Assembly: GCA_964558455.1 (NCBI GenBank) | Contig: CAZLEE010000026.1 | Location: 1 to 31,306 of the forward strand | Origin: DASRLE01 sp964558455 | Lineage (GTDB): Bacteria; Verrucomicrobiota; Verrucomicrobiia; Limisphaerales; Palsa-1400 | Reading direction: 5' to 3' | DNA length: 31,306 nucleotides | The notes under the pieces: model-generated | The model's database searches: none | Seen by the model: only the letters and a program-made list of their open reading frames with translations | Told to the model about the DNA's origin: nothing | Program-made: the position numbers and the translations under genes | Part shown: positions 8,286 through 16,298 of the stretch, in pieces | How the letters are laid out: each line of letters begins with the position of its first letter | How positions within the stretch are numbered: the stretch's first letter is position 1

Positions 8286-8770
8286 GAACCCTTATAAGGC
8301 ATGGCGGCAAGATTTACGAGGTTTAATTTGTTAAAACTCAGCCATAGATTGCGTTTCACCGGGATTTCTCCTGACAGGGCGGCGGAGCGCGGGACGAACG
8401 CAATTGTGCGGGCTTGGGCTCAATTCGGTCGCAGGGTTTGTATTGCGGCAGACGTCAGCGCTCGGCTCCACTTGGACGGCAGTCACAAATTCCGCAGCGG
8501 TGGTCCTCAATGGCAGCAACCAAGTGACCATTCCGGCGCAAACCGGAACCGAACTCCATCGCCTGGCCGCGCTGCAGAACACTGTGGCGTGAATACAGCG
8601 ACGAGTTTTACAGTCAGATTGCCGGAACGGTCCGGTGTCGGACGGGACACTGTTTGCATGAATCCACGGAGTTCTGCGTGGGTGAATCAATGCGGCCATT
8701 GTGTGCGACATGACAGGACCGGCTTTTGTTGAGATGGTTGAGTTACCATTGTGTTTGGTTTAGGCAAAAT
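8286..8770. other. Intergenic stretch between divergent genes, holding a gene remnant
   Basis: This stretch of about 485 bases separates the divergent repeat protein and the prepilin-like gene. Apart from the remnant at 8404-8592, no convincing gene is seen. A 143-aa frame across it has random-looking composition and overlaps the remnant in another frame. No clear promoter pair was found. Confidence 0.5.
8404..8592 (+). pseudogene. Decayed 3' fragment of a verrucomicrobial exported-protein C-terminal domain
   Basis: The short open frame reads SVAGFVLRQTS, then STWTAVTNSAAVV, NGSNQVTIPAQTGTE and LHRLAAL, and stops. This is the layout of the C-terminal domain (W-T-x-V-T-N ... N-x-V-T ... FYRL) that ends many large exported proteins of this phylum. 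The usual final FYRL is degraded to LHRL. No large body precedes it: the frame upstream is short and has no proper start. It is best read as the leftover end of a deleted gene. A short intact gene is unlikely. Confidence 0.5.
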
Positions 8771-9583
8771 GTGACCAGGTCAATTCCAATTATTGGCGGA
8801 ACGGCTCCGGGATCAACCGGATCACCAGACGCAAAGGCGGCATTTACCCTCATAGAATTGTTGGTGGTCATCGCCATCATCGCCATTCTGGCCGCAATGC
8901 TTTTGCCGGCGCTCTCCTTGGCCAAGACAAATGCACAAAAGATCGCTTGCATGAATAATATCAAACAATTGGGCGCCGCCTGGACGATGTACAATGGGGA
9001 CACCAGGGGGAAAATTTCTTCATGCTGGCCGTACGATCCGACCACCGGCGTCATCAACTCGAATGCCTGGGTGCTCGGCGTGGCCTGCTCGGCCAACATC
9101 CCGAGTCCTTTTGGCGTGGTGGACCCTGGCGAGCTGGATTGCACCAACAAAGACGCCATTTCGCGCGGCTCGCTTTTTCCGTACAGCCGGTCCTACGCCA
9201 TTTACCGGTGTCCCGGCGATCAGCGCGCGGTGGCTGGTGTGCCGGTGTTGCGGAGTTATTCAATGAATAACTGGATGAATGGCGAACCCTTCGCCGACAT
9301 AGCCAATGATTTCGACACAACGCATTGCCTGTTTCAAACGGATTCCGGCATATCAAAACCTTCGCAGCTTTACGTTTTTATAGATGAAGACGACAGCACG
9401 ATTAACGACGGAATGTTTGTGGTATATATGAACCCGGCACAAGGGGCGCAGGACGAACCGTCCCTTCGACATAAGACGGGATACCCCCTCGCCTTCGCCG
9501 ACGGGCATACGGAGATTTTTAATTTGATCAATTCCAACCAGGATTTGTTGAAACTAGAAAATATCGCAACCGTTACGCAATAG
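8771..9583 (+). CDS. Prepilin-like protein with N-terminal methylation motif and H-X9-DG motif
   Basis: This 270-aa protein starts with a basic, Gly-rich leader of 24 residues, then the type IV pilin/pseudopilin segment AFTLIELLVVIAIIAILAAM (residues 24-43), with Glu at +5. The residue before the cleavage site is Ala instead of the usual Gly. After the helix come an AKTNAQKIACMNNIKQLG segment and a Cys-containing globular domain. Near the C-terminus, HKTGYPLAFADG fits H-X9-DG, the hallmark of the prepilin-like families expanded in Planctomycetes and Verrucomicrobia. It should be processed by PilD and sit in the inner membrane or a type II secretion-like pseudopilus. The GTG at 8771 (TAGG upstream) is preferred over TTG at 8726. 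The GH2 genes follow after 155 bases. A functional link is inferred from position only. Confidence 0.85.
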   Translation: MTRSIPIIGGTAPGSTGSPDAKAAFTLIELLVVIAIIAILAAMLLPALSLAKTNAQKIACMNNIKQLGAAWTMYNGDTRGKISSCWPYDPTTGVINSNAWVLGVACSANIPSPFGVVDPGELDCTNKDAISRGSLFPYSRSYAIYRCPGDQRAVAGVPVLRSYSMNNWMNGEPFADIANDFDTTHCLFQTDSGISKPSQLYVFIDEDDSTINDGMFVVYMNPAQGAQDEPSLRHKTGYPLAFADGHTEIFNLINSNQDLLKLENIATVTQ

Positions 9584-9738
9584 GGTTCTTCGAGGTTCTT
9601 TTGTGATAAAAAAAACACGGCCCCATCCTCCATTAGTGGGTTGGCCGGCCCTTCAGTGGACTTTTTGTTACCCGTCAAAATCCTCGAATATCCGTTTACG
9701 GGACGCTATACTCGCCAAATCCGGTGACAAAAAATTTA

Positions 9739-12567
9739 ATGAACATGCGCCAGCCACGAACCTATTTCGCTCTCGTCCTCTTTTTTTCCCTGCAACGCGC
9801 GCTCTTCGCGGCTGAAGTGATCCCCCTCGACGGTTCGTGGCGGTTTGATCTCGACCGCGCGGACTGCGGTGTCGCAGAACACTGGTTTGACCGTCCTCTG
9901 GCGCATCACTTGCGCCTGCCTGCCTCCCTGCCCGAACGCGGCATTGGCGACGATGTGACCCTTCAGACCCGCTGGACCGGCGGCATCAATGACCGTTCGT
10001 TTTTTGACGCGCCCCAATTCGCCAAGGATCGCGAGCCGGGGCATATTCGCATTCCGTTTTGGTTGCAACCGGAGAAGTACTATGCGGGCGCGGCCTGGTT
10101 TCAGCGTGATTGCACGGTGCCCGACGCCTGGAAAGATCGCCGGGCCGTGCTTTTTCTGGAACGTCCGCACGGGGAGACGCGGGTTTGGTGCGATGGCCGC
10201 CTGATCGGGACCAATAACAGCCTTGGCACCCCGCATGAATACGATCTCGGCCGGTTGACGCCCGGCAAGCATACTCTGAGCATCCGGGTTGATAACCGTC
10301 CTATAATTGACATCGGCGAAAACTCCCACAGCATCAGCGATCACACCCAGGGAAACTGGAACGGCATAGTGGGCCGGATTGAATTGCGCTCCACGCCGCT
10401 GGTGTGGATTGATGACTTGCAGGTTTATCCGCGCCTGGCGGCGAAGTCGGTCGTCATCAAGGGGCGGCTGGGAAATATTTCAGGCGGCAACGGGCGCGAA
10501 GCCATTGCGCTGTCCGTTCTGGAGGGGAAAAAAGCCATGGTGGCCACAAACATCGAAGTTCAAACCGCTGCCGACGGGGCGGAATTTGAGACGGAAATTC
10601 CGCTGGGGGAAAAGGAGCGGACATGGGATGAATTTCATCCCGCCCTCTACACTTTGACCGCAAGCGCCGGGGGCGCGAGCCGTTCGGCCACTTTTGGTCT
10701 GCGGGAAATTTCCACCCAAGGCACGCAATTTCTGCTCAATGGCCGGAAGACATTTATACGCGGCACACTTGAATGTTGCATCTTTCCCAAGACCGGCCAT
10801 CCGCCCACGGAGGTCGGGGAATGGAGGCGTATTCTTAAAATCGCGCGGGCTTACGGGTTGAATTTATTGCGCTTCCACTCCTATTGTCCGCCGGAAGCGG
10901 CGTTCATCGCGGGAGATGAGCTTGGGTTTTATTTCCAGGTCGAAACCTGCTGGGCCAACCAGTCAACCACAATCGGGGACGGACGTCCGGTGGACCGGTG
11001 GGTCTATGATGAAACCAGCCGCATCCTCAAGGCTTACGGCAACCATCCGTCGTTCCTGTTCATGCCCTACGGCAACGAGCCGGGCGGAAAACAGGCGTCC
11101 GGCTATCTGGCAAAATACGTGGCGCATTTCAAGTCGGTTGATTCGCGGCGGCTCTGGACCAGCGCGTCGGGCTGGCCGCAGCTTCCTGAGAACCAGTTTC
11201 ACGTCACGCCCGATCCGCGCATCCAAGCCTGGGGCGCGGGGTTGAAATCCCGCATCAACTCCCGTCCGCCCGAGACCGAGACCGATTACAGGAATTACAT
11301 TGCCAGGCGCCATGTGCCGGTCATCACCCACGAAATGGGGCAGTGGTGCGTCTTTCCGAATTTTGACGAAATCCCGAAATACACCGGATATCTCAAGCCG
11401 AGGAATTTTGAAATTTTCCGCGACACGCTTAATGCGAACGGCCTGGGCGACCTGGCCCGCCCGTTCCTGCTCGCCTCGGGTAAATTGCAGACTCTCTGCT
11501 ACAAGGAAGACATCGAATCGGTCTTGCGCACGCCTGGCATGGGCGGATTCGAGTTGCTTGATCTGCACGATTTTCCGGGGCAGGGGACGGCCTTGGTGGG
11601 CGTGCTGGATCCGTTCTGGGAAGACAAGGGCTACGTCACGGCGGCGGAATACAGCCGGTTCTGCAATCGCACCGTTCCCCTGGCGCGGCTGCCCCGGCGG
11701 GTTTTCACTGTCAACGAAAAACTGGCCGCCACGCTCGAAGTGGCCCACTTCGGCGCGGAGCCGATCCGGGGCGCGGTCACAACCTGGAAACTGGTGGCCG
11801 ACGACGGCCGGATTTTCGCGCAAGGCCGGTTGCCGGCCATGGATATTCCGGTTGATAACGGCATTGCGCTGGGCGAGATCGCGCCGGATTTGAAAAACAT
11901 CCCGGCCCCGGCGCATTGCCGGTTGCTGGTTGCGGTGGCCGGATTCGAGAACGATTGGGATGTCTGGGTCTATCCCGCCGAGCCTTCCGCCCCGCCGTCA
12001 GCGGATGTTCTGGTGACATCGCGCTGGGACGAAACGGCCCGGGAACGATTGCGGGCGGGAGGAAAGATATTATTGACGCTTCCCGGCAAGAACGTGCGCA
12101 ACCATGACACCGCCCCGGTGAAGGAGGGATTTTCCAGCATCTTTTGGAACACAGCCTGGACCGACCGGCAGGCGCCGACCACGCTCGGCCTTTTGTGCGA
12201 TCCAAGGCATCCGGCGCTGGCTGAATTCCCGACCGCCTTTCACAGTGATTGGCAATGGTGGTATCTGGTCCATCGCGCGGGCGCGCTGCGTCTGGACCTG
12301 CTTGGGCGCGACATCCGGCCGATTGTGCGCGTGATTGACGACTGGGCCACGTCCCGCCCCCTGGGCCTCGTCATCGAGGGCAAAGCCGGCGCGGGGAAAA
12401 TCGTCATCTGCGGCTTTGATTTGACACAAAATGCGGACGATCCCATTTCCCGCCAGATGCGGCGGAGCCTGGAAGATTACATGGCATCGGACAAATTTGC
12501 GCCCGTCGCCGGAATCACCCCGGAACAAATCCAGAGTTTGATCGCTTTGGGCGGTCGGCAAAAATAA
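9739..12567 (+). CDS. Secreted glycoside hydrolase family 2-type enzyme (first of two)
   Basis: This is an approximately 942-aa exported GH2-type enzyme with a signal peptide (TYFALVLFFSLQRALFA). An N-terminal jelly-roll sugar-binding domain (about 27-220) and an Ig-like domain (about 225-330) precede the TIM barrel. The barrel has RGTLECCIFPKTGHPP, the general acid/base in PYGNEPGG (Glu447) and the likely nucleophile in THEMGQWCVFPNF (Glu532). Both catalytic acids are thus present. A long C-terminal part (about 680-942) is beta-rich and unassigned. GH2 enzymes remove beta-linked galactose, glucuronate, mannose or similar end sugars; the substrate is not readable here. Starts are possible at GTG 9724, ATG 9739 and ATG 9745, none with a clear ribosome binding site. 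In the 155 bases upstream I see only a TATACT box at 9707. The second GH2 starts 13 bases after the stop. Confidence 0.87.
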   Translation: MNMRQPRTYFALVLFFSLQRALFAAEVIPLDGSWRFDLDRADCGVAEHWFDRPLAHHLRLPASLPERGIGDDVTLQTRWTGGINDRSFFDAPQFAKDREPGHIRIPFWLQPEKYYAGAAWFQRDCTVPDAWKDRRAVLFLERPHGETRVWCDGRLIGTNNSLGTPHEYDLGRLTPGKHTLSIRVDNRPIIDIGENSHSISDHTQGNWNGIVGRIELRSTPLVWIDDLQVYPRLAAKSVVIKGRLGNISGGNGREAIALSVLEGKKAMVATNIEVQTAADGAEFETEIPLGEKERTWDEFHPALYTLTASAGGASRSATFGLREISTQGTQFLLNGRKTFIRGTLECCIFPKTGHPPTEVGEWRRILKIARAYGLNLLRFHSYCPPEAAFIAGDELGFYFQVETCWANQSTTIGDGRPVDRWVYDETSRILKAYGNHPSFLFMPYGNEPGGKQASGYLAKYVAHFKSVDSRRLWTSASGWPQLPENQFHVTPDPRIQAWGAGLKSRINSRPPETETDYRNYIARRHVPVITHEMGQWCVFPNFDEIPKYTGYLKPRNFEIFRDTLNANGLGDLARPFLLASGKLQTLCYKEDIESVLRTPGMGGFELLDLHDFPGQGTALVGVLDPFWEDKGYVTAAEYSRFCNRTVPLARLPRRVFTVNEKLAATLEVAHFGAEPIRGAVTTWKLVADDGRIFAQGRLPAMDIPVDNGIALGEIAPDLKNIPAPAHCRLLVAVAGFENDWDVWVYPAEPSAPPSADVLVTSRWDETARERLRAGGKILLTLPGKNVRNHDTAPVKEGFSSIFWNTAWTDRQAPTTLGLLCDPRHPALAEFPTAFHSDWQWWYLVHRAGALRLDLLGRDIRPIVRVIDDWATSRPLGLVIEGKAGAGKIVICGFDLTQNADDPISRQMRRSLEDYMASDKFAPVAGITPEQIQSLIALGGRQK

Positions 12568-12580
12568 CAAAAGGCACGTC

Positions 12581-15500
12581 ATGATCATGCAATTTAAAAC
12601 ACTGAAAAAACGGTTCTCTCTTGGCGGGACGGCGGCGGCCCTGTGCGCGCTGGCTTTGGCGGCATCGGCCGGCGCCGACACCAACTCATTCCTGCCCGCC
12701 ATGCCGGAGGGTTATTTTCTTCAGGCCTATGACGATTGCGGCGTGGCTGACCGCCAGCCGCATGTGCTGATGAAAGACTGCTACCTCTGGACCTTCCAGA
12801 CGAGCGATACCGACGCGAACCTCAAGGAGCGTTCGTCGGTGTTCAGCCCGAATACCATTCAGGCCGTCTATACGAATCTTGATCCCCACCTCTCTTACGT
12901 ATTGGCGCTTACCTATGCGAACGACCATGTTTATAACCGCGTCCAGAGTTTGGAGGCGGGCGCCGGCATCGAACTGCACGGGCCTTATATCTTACCCAAA
13001 GGCAAAGCCACGCGGGTGATCGTGAAGGTGCCCTCCGCGGCCACGCAGGACGGGAAGTTGACCCTGACGTGGAAACGCCACGGCGAAGCGAACGTGACCG
13101 TGGCCATCATCGAATTGTGGGTCAATGAACCCAGAAGACACATCTTGCAATTCAACTCCCTGGTTGGTTTGCAGGACAGTTTGCAAGGACGGGTGACCGA
13201 CCTGGCTTTTGACGGAGTTTCCAACGCGCAAGTCAGTCTTTCCGTTCCCAACAAGATTGACCTTCTGCTGGCCACAACCGGCCCGGATGGGGCCTTTAGT
13301 TTCAATCGGAAAGAGATGGAAACATTTGCGTCCGGCCGGAAAATAATATTGAGCGCCCAGCGGGGCTGGCGGGACGGTCGCGCCTCCATCGAAACATCAA
13401 ACCTGTTTTTTGAGCCGGTGCATTACCGGCCCCTGCCCGAAAAGACCGCAGGTCTGGCCGGCAACTCCATTCTGCTCAACGGCACATGGATGCTGAACAC
13501 CGCGCCCGGCGACGATGCGCGGACGCAGTCCTTAAGCGCGCCCGGTTGGGCGGCCTTCCAAGTTCCCGGCCAATGGTTGCAGCAAGGATTTGATATTCCC
13601 AAAGATCACACCGTGGCCGTGGCCAAAGAAATAATGATCCCCAAGGAATGGGCCGGTTATCGAATCTTCCTGCGCTTCGACGCCATCCATGGCGGAACCC
13701 GCTATTGGTTGAACGGAAAGCCGCTCGGTTACAGCGAAAACCTCTTTACGCCGGTGGAATGGGAAATCACGGATGCGGCGCGGCCGGGCCAGACCAACCG
13801 CCTTGATCTCCGGATGACCGTGGACACGGCTTCCGAACGGTTATCCTGTTCCAGCGATTATACGGGGCACAGCCTAGGCGGCATTGATCGCGCGGTGCGC
13901 CTTTATGCCCTGCCGAAATTGCAAATATCGAGCCTGTATCTGAACGCGGATTTGGACGCGGCTTATCGCAACGGCGAACTTCAGGTTGATTTCAGCGTCG
14001 ATAACCCGGATCAAACCGTCCAGCCCAAGGTCGAAGCCAGATTCCGAATCTACGACGCCAAAGGCAAAGAAATAAAACACTCCATTCCGAAAATGGAACT
14101 GGGGCCGGTCAAACCGGGGATCAATACGGCCAGCCTCAAGTCCAGCGTGCCAAATCCCCTGAAGTGGAATGCCGAACAACCCAACCTTTACCGGCTTGAG
14201 ATCGAACTGGACAGAAACGGCAGGGCGCTGGAGCGGATTGATCGCAACATCGGTTTTCGCAAGATCGAAATCAAAGGCCGGCAGCTCTACGTCAATGGCG
14301 CGCGCGTCAAGCTGGCGGGCGTTTGCCGCCATGAAATCGATCCGCTGACGGGGCGCGCGGATACGATGCGCCACGCGGAGGAAGATGTTAAGCTGTTCAA
14401 GAGCGCCAATCTGAACGACGTCCGAACGTCACACTACCCGCCCACGCAGGAATTTCTCGATGCGGCGGACCGTTATGGATTGTATGTCGAGTCGGAAGCG
14501 CCGCTCTGCTGGGTGGCGCCCGCGCCGGATTTGAGCGACCTCAAGGCGGTTCTCACTCCCACTTCCGCGATGATTGATTACAATCACGCGCATCCCAGCG
14601 TTATTATATGGTCGCTGGCCAATGAATCTCATTGGAGCGGACTTTTCGAGCACTCGCAGAAACTGATCAAGCAACTGGACCCCTCCCGGCCAACCACGTT
14701 CAATCTTTCCTTCACCAGGGAAGGGGAGGTGACGTGCGACATCATGAACCGCCATTACCAGAACATGCCTTACGATGAAATACTGAAGGACGATCCGCGC
14801 CCGTTCATGCATGGGGAGTGCTTCTTCGTCGTCTATCATGAACGGACCGACGTTGCCATCGATCCCGGTTTGCGCGCGCTCTGGGCCGAGGGAAGCGCCG
14901 ACACTGATTCTGCCTGGGGCAAGTCGTGCCTCGAAAACCTGAAGTCCTTGAGCGAGCTGACCCCGGGCATTTATCCGGGCGCGTGGAACTACATATACAA
15001 ATCCGACCGCGTTATCGGCAGCGAGATTTGGGCGGGCGTTGATGACATCGCATTCCTGCCGGGCGGCAAGGTGGGAAGTTCCGAAAACGGCAACGCTTAC
15101 TGGGGACTGGTTGACGGCTGGCGGCGGCCCAAGCCCGAATTGGAGTGCGCCAAATTCCTGTTCTCCCCGGTTTGGTTCCCGGTCCGGCAACTGGACTACA
15201 AACCCGGCCAGGCTTCCGTGCGGGTTCCGGTGGAAAACCGATACTCATTCACGGATTTGAGCCAGTGCGACTTCATCTGGGAGATGAACGGCGCAAAAGG
15301 CAAGGCTCGCGTCAGCGTTCCGCCGGCATCAAGAGGAGAGATCGAGGTTCCCGTCCGGAAGGGGACGCCCGAAGGAACCATGCTGCTGGTGCGGGTGGCG
15401 AACGGCGGCGGCGAGATCGTCAACGCGACCCTTTCGCTGGGCGAACCGAATAAGACGCCTTTGCCCCAGGCTCAGGCGGGCGCACCCAAGTGGAACGATG

Positions 15501-16297
15501 ACGGCAAGCGCATTGCCATCGAAGGTCGCGGGTTCTCGCTGGTGCTCGACCGGACAACGGGCGATTTCGACGCCGCAAATCCCATGCACAAGGCGCCGAT
15601 TACGACCTTTCCATCCCTGCATGTGACAAGGCACGACTTCGGCGATTTGAACCCCAAGAAAGCGCCTTACGCCGAGTTTCCCGATGCCAAGACGCGGGTG
15701 GTCGAGAGCGTGACGGCGGTTGAGACCGGCAATGGGCTTGAGATGACGGTGAAGGACCATTACAAAGACTTCGCCGGTTCCATTCATTGGCTGATTGACA
15801 AAGACGGCGCGGGAAGGATCGGCTACGACTACGTTTACACCGGCAGGAAACTTGAAACGCGGGAGATAGGCGTGAAGGCCCTGCTTCCCGCAAAATACGA
15901 CGAAGTCCAATGGCAGCGGTGGTCGGAGTGGGGGGGGTTCCCGAAGGACTCCATCTGCCGCACGGAAGGATCGGCCCGGGCGCGCCGGGATGAAAAATGG
16001 CCGGACCAGCCGGCGAACGTGAAGCCGGCCTGGCCGTGGTCGCAGGACCAGACCGAACTCGGGACGGCCGATTTCATGTCAATCAAATTCTGTATTTACG
16101 AGGCCTCGCTCGTGGCGGCGGATGGGAGCGGAGTGCGGGTGGACGCCAACGCCGACGCCCACTTCCGGTCTTGTCTGGCCGGACAGAACGTCGCGATGCA
16201 CATCCTTTCCCAATGCCCGCTGGCCCCGGCGGCGCTGAAGAAAGGCGACCGGCTTGCCGGTGAATTCAGCGTCCGCCTGATGGCAAACGGCCGCTGA
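12581..16297 (+). CDS. Large secreted glycoside hydrolase family 2 enzyme (second of two)
   Basis: This 1238-aa enzyme has a signal peptide (about 1-32). An N-terminal beta-domain (40-185) is followed by a carboxypeptidase-regulatory-like module (about 200-280, GRVTDLAFDGVSNAQVSLS). Then come the GH2 sugar-binding domain (298-445), an Ig-like domain (447-560) and the TIM barrel (562-870). The acid/base is Glu682 in WSLANESHW and the nucleophile Glu746 in PFMHGECFF. The C-terminal third includes a LacZ domain-5/small-chain-like sandwich (about 1000-1235, IAIEGRGFSLVLDRTTGDF), which suggests a beta-galactosidase or beta-glucuronidase-like exo-enzyme. The extra N-terminal modules make it about 200 residues longer than LacZ. 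AAAGG six bases before ATG 12581 fixes the start. It is probably in one transcript with the preceding GH2 gene, since only 13 bases separate them. Confidence 0.9.
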   Translation: MIMQFKTLKKRFSLGGTAAALCALALAASAGADTNSFLPAMPEGYFLQAYDDCGVADRQPHVLMKDCYLWTFQTSDTDANLKERSSVFSPNTIQAVYTNLDPHLSYVLALTYANDHVYNRVQSLEAGAGIELHGPYILPKGKATRVIVKVPSAATQDGKLTLTWKRHGEANVTVAIIELWVNEPRRHILQFNSLVGLQDSLQGRVTDLAFDGVSNAQVSLSVPNKIDLLLATTGPDGAFSFNRKEMETFASGRKIILSAQRGWRDGRASIETSNLFFEPVHYRPLPEKTAGLAGNSILLNGTWMLNTAPGDDARTQSLSAPGWAAFQVPGQWLQQGFDIPKDHTVAVAKEIMIPKEWAGYRIFLRFDAIHGGTRYWLNGKPLGYSENLFTPVEWEITDAARPGQTNRLDLRMTVDTASERLSCSSDYTGHSLGGIDRAVRLYALPKLQISSLYLNADLDAAYRNGELQVDFSVDNPDQTVQPKVEARFRIYDAKGKEIKHSIPKMELGPVKPGINTASLKSSVPNPLKWNAEQPNLYRLEIELDRNGRALERIDRNIGFRKIEIKGRQLYVNGARVKLAGVCRHEIDPLTGRADTMRHAEEDVKLFKSANLNDVRTSHYPPTQEFLDAADRYGLYVESEAPLCWVAPAPDLSDLKAVLTPTSAMIDYNHAHPSVIIWSLANESHWSGLFEHSQKLIKQLDPSRPTTFNLSFTREGEVTCDIMNRHYQNMPYDEILKDDPRPFMHGECFFVVYHERTDVAIDPGLRALWAEGSADTDSAWGKSCLENLKSLSELTPGIYPGAWNYIYKSDRVIGSEIWAGVDDIAFLPGGKVGSSENGNAYWGLVDGWRRPKPELECAKFLFSPVWFPVRQLDYKPGQASVRVPVENRYSFTDLSQCDFIWEMNGAKGKARVSVPPASRGEIEVPVRKGTPEGTMLLVRVANGGGEIVNATLSLGEPNKTPLPQAQAGAPKWNDDGKRIAIEGRGFSLVLDRTTGDFDAANPMHKAPITTFPSLHVTRHDFGDLNPKKAPYAEFPDAKTRVVESVTAVETGNGLEMTVKDHYKDFAGSIHWLIDKDGAGRIGYDYVYTGRKLETREIGVKALLPAKYDEVQWQRWSEWGGFPKDSICRTEGSARARRDEKWPDQPANVKPAWPWSQDQTELGTADFMSIKFCIYEASLVAADGSGVRVDANADAHFRSCLAGQNVAMHILSQCPLAPAALKKGDRLAGEFSVRLMANGR

Positions 16298-16298
16298 T

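Noticed and set aside
8301..8732. 143-aa open frame in front of the prepilin gene
   Set aside because: The composition is random-looking and Arg/His-rich, there is no recognisable motif, and it overlaps the better-supported remnant in another frame.
10963..11916. 317-aa minus-strand open frame inside the first GH2 gene
   Set aside because: It covers the GH2 catalytic barrel in antisense, is Arg/Gln/Asp-rich without motifs, and is a GC-rich third-position shadow.
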